NCBI GenBank assembly: GCA_030674185.1
Contig: CM060307.1
Span: forward strand, 44,623,181 to 44,687,180
Source of the DNA: Monoplex corrugatus
Taxonomy: Eukaryota > Mollusca > Gastropoda > Littorinimorpha > Ranellidae
Length of the DNA: 64,000 nucleotides
Direction of reading: 5' to 3'
Shown here: positions 1 to 10,137 of the stretch, piece by piece
How positions within the stretch are numbered: the stretch's first letter is position 1
Layout of the letters: each line of letters begins with the position of its first letter
The notes under the pieces: generated by a model
What the model saw: the letters and a program-made list of their open reading frames with translations, nothing else
Told to the model about the DNA's origin: nothing
Database searches by the model: none
Made by a program: the position numbers and the translations under genes

Positions 1-1
1 C

Positions 2-832
2 ACCCAACTTCAAGACAGTGACTCACCTGATAATATACAGCGCCTGTTGACTCGCACCACTGAGTGTTACTCGGACATTAAGAACTGGATGACACACAAT
101 AAACTTCAGCTTAATGACGACAAGACAGAAGCTATCCTCATTGGCACCCGTTAGAAACTTTCTCAGCTGCCTCCTCTTTCTCTCCCATTATGTAACACAT
201 CAGTCCCAATTTCTGATTCAGCTAAAAACCTTGGTGTCTGCATTGACTCTACCCTCTCCATGAACAACTTTGTTTCTCAAACTGCCAGATCTTGCTACTA
301 TCATCTCCATCGTATAAGGCTGATCAGGAAGTATCTCTCTGTCGAAACAACTGCAAAACTCGTTCTCTCCTTCATAATGTCTCGCATTGACTATTGCAAT
401 TCACTCCTGTCTGGTCTTCCTGCCTCCACCATTCACATCCTACAGCGCATTCAAAACAATGCTGTACGCCTTGTACTCAAAAAGAAAAAAGCTGACCACA
501 TATCTCCTCTCCTGGCAGAACTTCACTGGCTCCCTGTATCAAAGCGCATACAATACAAACTAGACACCATGTGCTACAAAAGCCTCAATAACGCAGCCCC
601 CGATTACCTGTCAAGCCTACTTGAGATCTATGTTCCCTCACGTACCCTCCGCTCTGCCTCCGATCCTCTGACTTTTCGCTTTCCACGCACTAAGCTCAAT
701 ACCTATGGTCCACGAGCCTTCTCTGTTTCTGGTCCACTCTCCTGGAACAAACTTCCTCTCTCAGTCCGTCAGCAACCTACTTTTGTCTTCTTCAAGTCTG
801 CTCTCAAAACCCACCTTTTCTCCTCTGCATAA
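2..832 (+). pseudogene. LINE reverse transcriptase, C-terminal fragment
   Basis: The frame is open from base 2 except for an in-frame TAG at 152-154 and closes with TAA at 830-832. Visible blocks are IKNWMTHNKLQLNDDKTE, SRIDYCNSLLSGLP, LHWLPVSKRIQYK and GPLSWNKLP, the region after the catalytic palm in CR1/L2-type reverse transcriptases. The palm itself and the endonuclease lie outside the window or are lost. The stop replaces what looks like a glutamine codon (one-base change), so the copy is dead. The 190-codon stretch from the ATG at 260 is only the part after the stop and should not be read as a separate gene. Confidence 0.85.
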
Positions 833-1007
833 AATCCTAACCTCACTCAACCCCCCCTCCCCCCTCTGCAGCCTGTCTCCGCTCGGAGGGGAATCACATG
901 GTTATAATATATAATTGTATATGCTATGCTCTCTATAATTTTCCATTGCTTTTATTCTTGCTTTTATTGCTTTTATTGCTTTTATTCTTTCTCCCCATTT
1001 ATAGCCA

Positions 1008-1008
<1 letters not shown>

Positions 1009-1055
<47 letters not shown>

Positions 1056-1084
1056 TGTGTGTGTGTGCGTGCGTGCGTGTGTGT
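1009..1084. repeat. (GT)n microsatellite in LINE 3' UTR
   Basis: Alternating GT with a few GC interruptions, located between the LINE stop codon and its 3' terminus. The other copies of this 3' UTR in the window carry an array at the same place, so the array was probably spread with the LINE. Confidence 0.95.
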
Positions 1085-1157
1085 CTGCTTCAGCGCTTAG
1101 ATTTGATTTTATCAAGATTTTGCGCTATATAAATATTGTAATTATTATTATTAATTA

Positions 1158-2604
1158 TTATAGAGGCTGATATTGTGTCGCTCTGCCAGATGGCTTGAGA
1201 TCATTGTCTGAGCATGTGTGTGGCCATCGTTTTTGGGCAAACTGCATCAGCTTGAGGTAAACTTGGTCTTTTTTCAGTTCCTGTCGCATCTGATCCAGCC
1301 TTTTGTCTGTGGCTGGAAAGTTGGAAATAACCTGGTCAATCATGGACTTGGTATCATCTTCCAGTCTTTTGTCCTCCTCATCTGGTGTTGAGATTGGTGC
1401 CCGGGACAGTGTGTCGGCAGTCACCAGGTTCTTGCCCCGGGTGTACTCAATCTGGAAAGAGTAGCGCATGAGGGGCATCCTGAATCCCAGGATACGAGGG
1501 GACAGTTCATCCAAATTCTTTGTCTTCAACAAAGAGAGAAGAGGTCGATGGTCTGTCTCAATAGTGAGGTCTTTCAGGCCGGTGATAAATTATGAAAATC
1601 TCTCACACGCCCAGGTGACTCCTAAGGCCTCTTTTTTCCACTTGTGCGTATCGTTCCTCAGTTGGAGTCAGTGACCTTGACGTGTAGAACACTGACCTGA
1701 AGGTACCATCGTCCTGCTGCGGAAGGAGTACAGCTCCCAGACCATAGGATGTCGCATCTGAAGACAGTCTTGTCTTGCGATGCGGACTGTAGTGGGCCAA
1801 CACTGGTGCTGAGGTGAGCTGCCGCCTGATTTTCAGGAATGCTTCCTCTTGAGGAGTTTCCCAGGTCCACTCAGATTCCTTCTTGAGGAGTTCTTGTAGA
1901 GCTCTGGTGTGGTCTGCAAGACTGGGCCCTGCAAACTTGGCAACATGATTTATCATTCCTAACAAACGTCGAAGTTCAGTGACGTTTGTTGGCTTGGAAA
2001 GCTTGTGATTGTTGCTACTTTCTCTGGGTCGATGGTGATGCCTTCTCAAGAGACGATGTGTCCAAGGAACTTGACCATTGACCAAAAAAACTCACATTTC
2101 TCTAGAGTTAGGGTCAGTCCTGCATTGGTCAGCTTCTTCATCACCCTATGGAGCCTGTCATCATGTTTTTGTTGGCTGGATCCGTGGATAAGAAGGTCGT
2201 CCATGTCACAGATGACTCCCGGAGTGCCAGCCAGCAAATGACTCATGGTCCTTTGAAATATTTCTGGCCCTGAGCTGATGCCAAAGGGCAGGCGAGTGTA
2301 GCAGAATCTTCCGAAAGGGGTGATAAAGGTCGTCAACTGTTCTGACTCTTGGTGCAGTGGTAGCTGGTGAAAGTCACTGTTGCAGTCAAGTTTTGTAAAA
2401 GACCCTTGCTCACGACAGCTGCGCAAGTAGTTGGTTTGTCTGAGGTAGTGGAAAATTCTCATGCTTGACAGCTTCATTTAGCTTTGTGAAGTCAATGCAG
2501 AGCCCTATCTTTCCATTAGACTTTGGCACCACCACAATTGGGGCACATCAGTCCATAGGATTGGACACTGGATGGATAACACCCAACTTCTGAAGCCTGT
2601 CCAG
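1158..2604 (-). pseudogene. gypsy-1 reverse transcriptase and RNase H
   Basis: The RT fingers and palm read in pieces: VVVPKSNGKIGLCIDF with an in-frame TGA at 2548-2550 just upstream, then LDCNSDFHQLPLHQESEQ, LPFGISSGPEIFQRTM and the active-site block CDMDDLLIHG, where the usual YxDD is DMDD. RNase H follows (SSDATSYGLGAVLLP, FYTSRSLTPTEERYAQVEK), and the connection domain ends near TADTLSRAP. Frame changes occur near 2470, 2050 and 1560-1600. The remaining integrase is missing at the LINE junction. Confidence 0.85.
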
Positions 2605-3501
2605 CTATTCCTTCACTTTTCCATGAAGTGGCAGGGCTAGTCGGTGGGGAGCAGTGACAGTAAATGGAGTTTTATCCTTCTTTAGCTGGATTTTATAGAA
2701 AAATCCCTCTAGCTTGCCAAGATCTGCAAAGAGTGTGGGGAGTTCTTTGCAAAAGGGGGTCTCTTTGACGCTGACTTCATGAATTTGCTCAAGCAAGCGT
2801 AGAACAGAAATGGCAGGGCGTCCTAATAAAGGCTCCTCAAGATCCTTGAAGACATAGATGTCTTGATTGGCAGTCCTCCCTCTGCAGGATATCTCTGCTG
2901 AGAACTTGCCCAAGACCATAATTGGAGTTCGGCCTGGCCCAAAGAGTTTTCTCTTAGCCTGCTGAAGTGGTAGTTTAGAGGATGGGATGAGCTTAGATGG
3001 AATAACAGTGACGTCAGCACCAGTGTCAAGCTTGAACTCGTGTGTATGAAAGTCATCCATCTTGACAGACACTCTCCATGGATCACTGACTTCTCCAATC
3101 ACTGAACCCAGGAAGGCGTCATCTTCTTCTTCTATAGGGTGAACGTTTGCTGTAGACCTGCACATGGCTGCAAAGTGTCCTAACTTTGAGCATTTCCGAC
3201 ATTTTGCTCCTTTTGCTGGGCAAGCGTCTCTGTTGAGAGCGTCTCGTCCACAATGGAGGCAAGTCTTGGATGCTTCTTTGTCCTGGCGTCCAGATCGTAG
3301 TTGTTGTTGACGACTAGAGTGCTGATGCGTTGTCTGCTTCTTTGACCCTTGGGGTCGGCGTTCATGGACACTGTTGATTCTGTCTCCAGTCATGGACTGC
3401 ATCTGGGACTGCGCTGTCCCATGTGCTCGGCAGAATTGCTTTCTGAAGGTTGAGGTCCTTCTCTTCCAGTAGCTTTCTTCGGACCATGGCATCCCTAACA
3501 C
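2605..3501 (-). pseudogene. gypsy-1 nucleocapsid, protease and start of RT
   Basis: A 298-codon open stretch. Cysteine/histidine zinc-knuckle motifs (CLHCGRDALNRDAC, CRKCSKLGHFAAMC) are followed by an aspartic protease with the catalytic DTGA triad (FKLDTGADVTVIPS) and the LLGRPAI flap-side block, then the leader into reverse transcriptase. The protease active-site motif is intact. The segment is separated from the gag start by frame changes between 3501 and 3655. Confidence 0.85.
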
Positions 3502-3654
3502 CGATCACCACTCAGTCCCTAATCATGCGCCCTTCATCTTTAAAATTACACGATTTTGCTGCTTGTCTCAGGGCAGCGACATAGGCATCTATGCCCTCAC
3601 CTGTCTCCTGGATCTCTGGTGAAATTTGTAGGACTCATACACTTCACGAATGGC

Positions 3655-3939
3655 TCATACACAGAATTCTTCAAATTTTCTAATGATGGTATCAATGTCT
3701 GTCTTCTGTTCGCCTTCAGCAAAAGGAAAACCATCAAAAACTTCATGATCGTCCTCTCCTATGCAGGCAAGAAAGACAGCACTCTGATATAATTTCTCCT
3801 CCTTGTCAAGCCTTGAAGCAACAGAATAATTAAGCCACTGACGCTTGAATCTCTTCCAACCGCTCTCCAAGTGTCCATGGATGTCTAGTTTGGAAGGCAC
3901 TGGGATGTTGGCAGTGAAGCGTTTCTGTGGTTGGGTCAT
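3655..3939 (-). pseudogene. gypsy-1 gag, N-terminal part
   Basis: The frame begins with ATG at 3939 and runs 94 codons. The block FKRQWLNYSVASRLDKEEK and the later QSAVFLACIGEDDHEVF match the corresponding segment of the gypsy-2 gag in this window (FKRLWDSYEIVT, TAVFLSCIG), which supports the start. Gag forms the particle that packages element RNA. The frame is lost after the motif IIRKFEEFCV, where gypsy-2 continues uninterrupted. Confidence 0.8.
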
Positions 3940-4305
3940 AATAATCCCTATACTCTAGAAACGGGCACCTAACAAACCAGTGTCCAAACTGTGAAAACTC
4001 AAATAACTTTGCACTTCAGCAATGAACTAAACAACAAAAATGAGTAGGCCTAATCTACGAAAACATAAACAGTTGTCTCCCCAAAATGACTGCAAGGCAC
4101 TGTCTAAACACAGAGAGTAAAGTACAGCACCGCAAGCGTCCATAAAACTGGAAGGACACAACAGAAGTATTTCACAATAAAAACGCAGGAAAAAATCTTC
4201 ATCGTCTGATGCAACGTGCGCAGATCAATAGCGTAGCGTAAATACTTACAGTCTGTGATCTTAATCAATAGATGCATCGTCGACAACTGTCACTTTCTGA
4301 CACGA

Positions 4306-4470
4306 TGTTGCGTTGTGATTTTGCTTGATATTGTGAGTGTATGGATGCTTAACTATCGCACACAAAAACACGTCTACTCAGGTAGTTCAGGTTGGAGGGA
4401 AGATTTTTATTGACTAGAATAAGACAGAACGAGGATACAACCAAATGCGAATAAGCCGAATGCCAGCCGA
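4306..4470 (-). repeat. gypsy-1 5' LTR fragment with adjacent degenerate primer-binding site (4290-4305)
   Basis: On the minus strand a sequence ending in CA at 4306 is followed directly by TCGTGTCAGAAAGTG, one base away at position 2 from the TGGTGTCAGAAGTGAG primer site of gypsy-2 and with a one-base insertion. A sense-strand AATAAA lies near 4410, as expected inside an LTR. The outer (U3) end cannot be fixed because the sequence runs into a (TTAC)n-type LINE tail near 4470, and the partner LTR is absent. Confidence 0.5.
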
Positions 4471-4640
4471 GTGAGTAAGTACGCAAGTAAGTTATTAAGT
4501 AAGTAAGTGCATAAGAAGTAAGTAAGTAGGTCTCACCTGTCGGCGTCACTGGGGTCGGTGTTGGCCGCTGCACATCTAAATGCCACCATCTCCCTCCAGG
4601 CCACTCTGTCTTGACTTTTGTGAACAATTTTTTGAATATT
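4470..4640 (-). mobile_element. LINE 3' terminus with (TTAC)n-like tail
   Basis: On the minus strand a short open stretch reads QDRVAWREMVAFRCAAANT and stops just before a tail made of TTAC/TACT repeats. A basic W-R-E protein end, an immediate stop and a simple-repeat tail are typical of RTE/R2-like LINE 3' ends. Only about 35 codons remain, so the clade is not assigned. It abuts gypsy-1 LTR sequence on one side and RTE copy A on the other. Confidence 0.5.
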
Positions 4641-4720
4641 TAGGCCACTGATAACATCAGGAGAGCATACAATAATATATTCTGGTGGAAACACACATGA
4701 AAGAGGAGTAGGCATCATAA

Positions 4721-7330
4721 TTGACAGGGACAAATCAAAAGCAGTTAAGGGATACTGGGCTGTGTCCGACAGTTTTGCAGGTTAAATTGGATGGCAAGCC
4801 ATTTGATACCAACATCATCCAGGTGCATGCACCAACATCTGCAAGTACTCACGATGAAATTGACAACTTCCATGAAGTATTAGAGATAGCCAAAGCTCAA
4901 TGTAAATCACAAGAAATTACAATAATAATGGGAGATTTTAATGCTATAGTGGGACAGGAGAAGATGGAGGATATAGTTGGACCTCATGGGCTCGGTACAC
5001 AAAATGAAAGGGGAGGGAAACTAGTGGAATGGGCACAGATGAATGAGTTCATAGTAGGAAACACCTGGCTTGAGCAGCCTAACAGAAGAAAATGGATATG
5101 GATGAGTCCAGGAGATAATACCAAAAATCAAATTGAGTACATCCTGATCAATAAAAGATTTAGAAATTATATGCTGACAGCAAAAACACTACCAGGCGCA
5201 GACTGCAGCAGTGACCATAATCCTGTAATGCGAAGATTTAGGGCTGAAACTAAGGAAAAGAAAACAGATCAAAAGTAACATCAAACTAAATCTTGGACTC
5301 AAAGAAAGATGAAGCGACACATAAAAAATTTAATGTACATGTTCAAAACAAATTCAGTGCTTTGGAAGACGTTGGTGACAGTGACGGAACAATGGACAAA
5401 GTTGAGAAACTCGTTAAAGGAACCTTGTGAAGACATTCCTAGAGTAGACAGAAAAGCAAAAAAGAACTGGGTGACGAAACAAATTCTATGCTTGATGGAG
5501 GAAAGGAGGAAGGCAAAGGGAAAGGAGAAAAGATACAGGAAGATAAACAAAGGAATCAGGAATAGGTGCAATGAAGATAAGGAAGCTTGGCTGAAAACAA
5601 AATGCAAAGAAATAGAAGACCGACACAAAACAGATCCTCAGGATATGTATAGAAGAACTGAAGAAATTGTCCACAGGAAAAATGCATGCACATCAACTGG
5701 TTGCTTAAAATCGAAAGATGGTACGCTTATCATAGAAAAAGACAAAATATTTGATAGATGAGGAGAGTACATTAAAGACCTTTTTGAAGATGACAGAAAC
5801 GAAGAACACATTATAAGAAGGAACGTTGCAGGACCACCCATAATGAAAGATGAAGTTAGAGCGGCATTGAAAAAGATGAAACCAGGAAAAGCCCAGGACC
5901 AGATAATATCACTAAAGAGATGATTGAAGCCCTGGAGGAATTTGGTACTAAAAAAAATAACAGTCCTCCTAAATGAAATTTATGACACTGGAAAAATATG
6001 TCAAATCAATTTTCGTTGCACTTCCAAAGAAACCAGGGGCTATATAATACAAACTCCTTCGCACAATCAGCTTGATGAGTCATGTAACGAAACTCCTGTT
6101 AAGAATGATCATGATGAGGACAAAGAATAGAATCAAAAGAGAAACAGCAGAAGAACAGTGTGGATTTGTCGAAGGGAAAGGAGCTATCAATGCCATATAC
6201 ATCCTAAGAACTATCATAGAGGGTCAATCGAGGCGAATAAGGATTTATATTTCTGCTTTGTTGATTATACCAAGGCTTTCGATCGGGTAAGAACTGAAGA
6301 ACTGATCAACCAACTAGAAAGACTCAATATAGATGGAAAAGATCTACGAATAATCAGAAATATGTATTGGGAACAAACAGCTGCAATGAGAATAGAAAAC
6401 AATATAAGCTCTAGGTAACATAACTCTTGAGAGTCACGGAGTTATCTCCCATGTAGAATTTCTCAAACCCAACACAGTTTGCGCTACCCATTCAGCTACA
6501 AAGCATAAAGTGGTAAGCTCAGAACAGAACAGTGTTCTGAGCTTGGTGGCTGCGTCTATGCTAGCTGAATGGGTAGCGCAAACCACGCTTTGTGGCTGCG
6601 TCTATGCTAGCTGAATGGGTAGCGCAAACTGTGTTGGGTCTGAGATGTTCTGAGCTTACCACTTTATGCTTTGTGGCTGCGTCTATGCTAGCTGAAATGG
6701 GTAGCGCAAACTGTGTTGGGTTTGAGAAATTCTACATGGGAGATAACTCCGTGACTCTCAAGAGTTATGTTACCTAGTTAATATTTAAAATTCTCCCTGC
6801 TTCCCTGTTATTTCCTTTGGTATTAAATATAAGCTCTGTTCAAAATATCAAAAGAGGAGTCAGGAAAGGTTGTGTTCTGTCACCAGATCTGTTTTCACTT
6901 TACAGCGAAATCATCATGAGAAACCTAGAAGAATGCCCTGGGTTAAAGGTTGAAGGAAAAATGATAAACAACATTCGTTACGCAGATGACACCGTGCTAA
7001 TTGCAGAAAATGAAAGGGACCTACAAAACCTTGTGAAAATAATAGAAACAGAAAGCAAAAATAAAGGGTTGAAGCTAAATAGCAAGAAGACTGAACTTAT
7101 GGTAATCAGTAAAAAACATGAAATTTACTCATGCAAAATAACAGCAAATGGCACAACTTTGAGACAGGTTGATAAGTTTAAATATCTGAGAACGATCATC
7201 TCACCAGACGGCAGATGCACATGAGAAATAGCCAGCAGAATTGGCCAAGCCAAAACAGCATTCAAAAAGTTGAAAAGCATTCTTACCAACAAATGCTTAT
7301 CCCCGTTAACATCAGGAAGAGACTTCTGGA
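4721..7330 (+). pseudogene. RTE-like endonuclease/reverse transcriptase, broken
   Basis: The endonuclease shows MGDFNAIVG, the NQIEYILINK block and SDHNPVMRRFR, the catalytic S-D-H of apurinic-type LINE nucleases. RT blocks are LKKMKPGKA, EQCGFVEG, FVDYTKAFDRVR, GVRKGCVLSPDLFSLY and the intact catalytic IRYADDTVLIAE. Defects include a stop after 4776 in the VLLVKL-equivalent region, TGA for tryptophan at 5759-5761, a one-base loss in the proline/glycine block near 5895, and the insertion after 6412. Proteins of this type are often labelled craniofacial development protein 2-like in animal annotations; here it is a LINE. Confidence 0.9.
6413..6825. mobile_element. Foldback/MITE-like element inside RTE copy A
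   Basis: Two arms of about 86 bp starting AGGTAACATAACTCTTGAGA and ending with its reverse complement are almost perfect inverted repeats. Between them are further inverted and direct copies of a roughly 38-bp unit containing GCTAGCTGAATGGGTAGCGC (three copies). The whole block plus a 50-bp AT-rich right tail is flanked by the 12-bp repeat AATATAAGCTCT at 6401-6412 and 6826-6837, a sequence present once in the intact LINE. No protein-coding content. A 12-bp duplication is long for a cut-and-paste TIR transposon, so the class is unclear. Confidence 0.8.
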
Positions 7331-7420
7331 ATGTTATATCTCTTCTTCTTCTTGGCCTACGCTGCTACACAATCATCTGAGTCTGGGCGATGAATGCAGC
7401 CGTCTTTTCAATACAATATA

Positions 7421-7517
7421 TATACAATATTTTATTTGTATAGCGCAAAATCTTGATAAAATCAAATCTAAGCGCTAAAACAGACACACACGCACGCATG
7501 CACACACACGCACGCAT

Positions 7518-7575
<58 letters not shown>

Positions 7576-7856
7576 CACACACGCACACGCACAAGGCTAA
7601 AATGGGGAAAAAGAATAAAAGCAATGGAAAATTATAGAGAGCATATTATATACAATTATATATTACAATGTGATTCCCCTCCGAGTGGAGACAGGCTGCA
7701 GAGGGGATTGAGTGAGGTCAGGATTTTATGCAGAGGAGAAAAGGTAAGTTTTGAGAGCGGACTTGAAGGAGACAAAAGTAGGTTGCTGACGGACAGAGAG
7801 AGGAAGTTTGTTCCAGGAAAATGGACCAGAAACAGAGAAGGCTCGTGGACCATTTC
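7421..7856 (-). mobile_element. CR1/L2-type LINE 3' fragment (copy 2)
   Basis: The minus strand encodes GPRAFSVSGPFSWNKLPLS and FKSALKTYLFSSA, almost identical to the end of copy 1, then the same 3' UTR with an (AC)n array (7519-7574) and the AGCGCTTAGATTTGATTTTA motif. It splits the RNase-H LINE between the codons reading QELE and KTAA. TTTC is shared at both edges, a very short target duplication as expected for this clade. Confidence 0.85.
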
Positions 7857-9323
7857 CAGCTCCTGTCTGCAGCCATGGAGTTTGGTTGTCAGCAGAGTGT
7901 CTGTCGGCCACACGTCCTATCTTGCCACCTGGTGAAGGGGACATCTTTGGAGTATATGCTCCGTGGTTTGGTCTTCTTGACCGCAGGGACAGGTTGGGGA
8001 GGGCGCCAGCTTCAGTTTGCGGTACATGTGGCTGTTTAGCCTATTGTGTGACCAGTGCGCAACCTCACCAGGACAACTTGCTGCTCTCTAGACAACAGGT
8101 GGTAGTCATCCCTGTGTCGTCTCGGCGTGGAAAGCGCCCTGATGATGCTCGTCTTTTCACTGTAGCTGACGCTGTTGTTAGGTTGTTCTTCTCTGGCTCT
8201 CTCCTTTGCAAGCATATCAGCTCGCTCATTCCCGGAGACTCCGCAGTGGGCTGGAATCCACTGCAGAACTGCTCTTCTGGTTGTGGCAACCTGGTGCAGA
8301 GTTCTAGACAGGAGGGGGAGCATGTTGTTCTGGCATGCCTGCAGCACGGAGAGGGCATCAGACAAGAAGACAACTTGTCTGCAGTCACAGTCTGTAGCCT
8401 GAATCATGGAGGCCGCCTGCATGAGTGCTTCTGTCTCAGCACGGTAGTTGTACAGTGTCTTCCAGTGGCGACACTTGCTGTTGTTGTTTGTCCTCCTGGG
8501 AAAAGGACAAGGATGCCTGCACCCCCGTTGGCTACGGCGTTGGTTCCTGACCCGTCGGTGTATACATGTATCCATGCCTCCTGTGGGTTCCTCTCAGCAA
8601 TCATGGCCATTGTTAGGTAGTGTTTCACCTTGTCATCTTGTGTGTCTCCCGGTGTGAGGTATGGGACGGTGGTGTGGACCTTGGTGTTAGGCTGGTCTAG
8701 TGTCCAGGGTTCTGGCATGTCTGTTGGGCAAAGAGGGAGCGTGTCCTTGGGCAGACTTTCTTGGAACTGGCGAGTCAGCCTCTTGCTCTCGTGGACAAAG
8801 CTGCTCCTTTTCAGTCGGGTTTGGTGAGGCTGTTCAGTTTCTGCTTCATGGGATGGTCTGGTAAACACCTGAACTTTTCTGCTTGCACCAAAACCTTGGT
8901 TTCTCTCCTCTGACTGAGAGGTTGGATTTCTGCAAGCTTTTCCATCTCCTTGATTGGTGTTGACCGCATCGCACCTGTGATTATGCGGAGGGCCTGGTTC
9001 TGAACCTTGCTAAGCGTCTGCTGGTTCGTCTTTGCCGTAGTTGACCACGCTGAAGAGCCGTATTCGAGATGGGGTTTGACTATTCCCTGATATACTGTCT
9101 TCAGTATTCTCTCATTTGCTCCCCAGGTGGTGCCTGCAAGTTTACGAAGAATTGCCAGCTTGCGCCTCGCTTTTGCCTCTGCCTTCATGATGTGCGGCTT
9201 CCAGGTCTGCCTATTGTCAAAGGTGACGCCAAGGTATGTGGCTTCTTCATCCTCCTTCAGGGGTTCTACCAAGGGTGATGATGCCAGGAAAAGACCGACT
9301 TCCAATTCATCGGCGGGGTGACC
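7857..9323 (-). pseudogene. RNase-H LINE protein: RT tail, RNase H, C-terminal CCHC-like region
   Basis: From the 5' side: the post-palm RT region (YLGVTFDNRQTWKPHI, VKPHLEYGSSAW, QNQALRIITGAMRSTP), a linker, then RNase H with VYTDGSGT, ETEALMQA, FLSDALSVLQA and WIPAHCGVSGNERADMLA, which supply the D-E-D-D set. It ends with VLVRLRTGH and a cysteine-rich CPCGQEDQTTEHILQRC block. Frames change near 8820, 8560 and 8040. The final residues (KTAAFIAQTQMIV, stop) lie beyond the inserted fragment at about 7380-7420. I-group LINE is the best guess. Confidence 0.85.
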
Positions 9324-9728
9324 ATCCCCAACCCAGGCGGGCCACAGGTGGCGGATAGTGAAGCCCTTCAGATATGGAGGGTGGCTGTGAATAAACTAGC
9401 TTGCTAGCAAATAAGCAGTCCCGGACCAAACTGGCGGTGTTCCTATCAGGACGGGGTGGGGTAGCAGGTGGCGCTGCTATCCTTAAAAAATGCCCCAGGT
9501 GTCCTATGACGGGTTCATCAGCGGGTAAGGGCCGCTATAAGCCCTAGCTACGGGGTGGGATCCCTGGAGAAACAATCCCCCCTGTGCTCCCAGGGCAGGA
9601 CGTATGGGCCAGGAGCTAAGGGCGGGGCAACCCCTACAGAAAACCTAGAAGGCTGAAGACAGAGGTACTGGGCCAGCGTGCGCCTTCTAACAAACCACGG
9701 TACCATGCACTTTTCGTATAATGGCTAA
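9324..9728. other. Non-coding end of the compound insertion, origin unknown
   Basis: A moderately GC-rich stretch with stops in all frames. It contains CCCCGCC-, GGGGTGGG- and GGGGCAACCCC-type blocks and looks like a LINE 5' UTR, possibly in plus orientation. If so it would be an inverted 5' piece of the same insertion produced by twin priming. It does not match the 5' region of RTE copy B by eye. Confidence 0.3.
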
Positions 9729-9741
9729 TGGAATGTTATAT

Positions 9742-10063
9742 AGAACCAATACTGTTATACGATTGTGAGGCGTGGACAGTCAACACGCAAAACCAGAACA
9801 AGATTGAGGCAGCCGAGATGTGGATTCTTAGAAGAATGTTAAGAGTTCCATGGAGAGTAAAGAAAACAAACGAGACAGTCTTGATGGAGGCAGACACAAG
9901 AAGATCATTCATAAGGAAGATTAGGAAAAGACAGGCACAATTTATATGCCATTTTATGAGGAAAGGGGAATTAGATCATCTGGTCACAACAGGAAAGCTG
10001 GAGGGAAAGACAGCACCAGGTAGAACCAGGGAGAAAATATTGGACGGACTTGCAGGTGGCTGA
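9742..10063 (+). pseudogene. RTE-like ORF, C-terminal piece after insertion
   Basis: This continues the frame interrupted at 7339: LLYDCEAWTVN, AAEMWILRRMLRVPW and [18 protein letters not shown]. It corresponds residue for residue to the end of copy B. The last tract is frame-shifted near 10063, beyond which the final residues can be recognised only in nucleotide comparison. The continuity across 2.4 kb is the main evidence that 7340-9728 is one insertion event. Confidence 0.9.
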
Positions 10064-10137
10064 GGACAGAGAGGTGGAAGATGTGCTTACGGCAACAAGG
10101 GATAGACACATATGAGGGCCATGATCGCCAACGCATG

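Larger units (their letters stand above)
1..1163 (+). mobile_element. CR1/L2-type LINE, 3' portion (copy 1)
   Basis: The insert runs from the window edge through the C-terminal part of a reverse-transcriptase protein, a short 3' UTR carrying a (GT)n array, and a 3' terminus with the motif GCGCTATATAAATATT followed by an ATT-rich tail. The tail abuts the truncated end of a minus-strand gypsy element, so the LINE probably landed in, or deleted into, that element. The same 3' UTR recurs at 7421-7856 and 48158-48330, both on the minus strand. The clade is inferred from the protein's DYCNSLLSGLP and LHWLPV motifs, which are typical of the CR1/L2 group. Confidence 0.8.
1158..4470 (-). mobile_element. 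Degenerate Ty3/gypsy element (gypsy-1), 5' LTR part to RNase H
   Basis: Reading on the minus strand the order is LTR fragment, degenerate primer site, gag, zinc knuckles, protease, reverse transcriptase and RNase H, then truncation at 1158 before integrase. The order RT-RH without a Pao/BEL signature, plus the TADTLSRAP connection motif, identifies Ty3/gypsy. The frame changes at least four times and there are nonsense codons, so no polyprotein could be made. Its gag is recognisably related to that of gypsy-2 at 15662-16501. Confidence 0.85.
7340..9728 (-). mobile_element. RNase-H-bearing LINE (family A) inserted in RTE copy A
   Basis: On the minus strand the element reads from about 9323 through the RT tail and RNase H to an AAG-rich 3' tail at 7340-7355 (GGCCAAGAAGAAGAAGAG), directly at the target duplication. 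A CR1/L2-type fragment (7421-7856) interrupts the last codons. The 405 bp at 9324-9728 belong to the same insertion but do not continue the reading frame. Confidence 0.8.
7327..9741. repeat. 13-bp target-site duplication bracketing a 2.39-kb compound insertion
   Basis: TGGAATGTTATAT occurs at 7327-7339 and 9729-9741. In LINE copy B the equivalent site has one copy, encoding LECYIEP. Only the 13-bp ends are the feature; the intervening sequence is annotated separately. Confidence 0.9.

Noticed and set aside
7808..8620. A 270-codon plus-strand frame
   Set aside because: It lies antisense to the RNase-H LINE, whose motifs (VYTDGSGT, PAHCGVSGNERAD) are on the minus strand.
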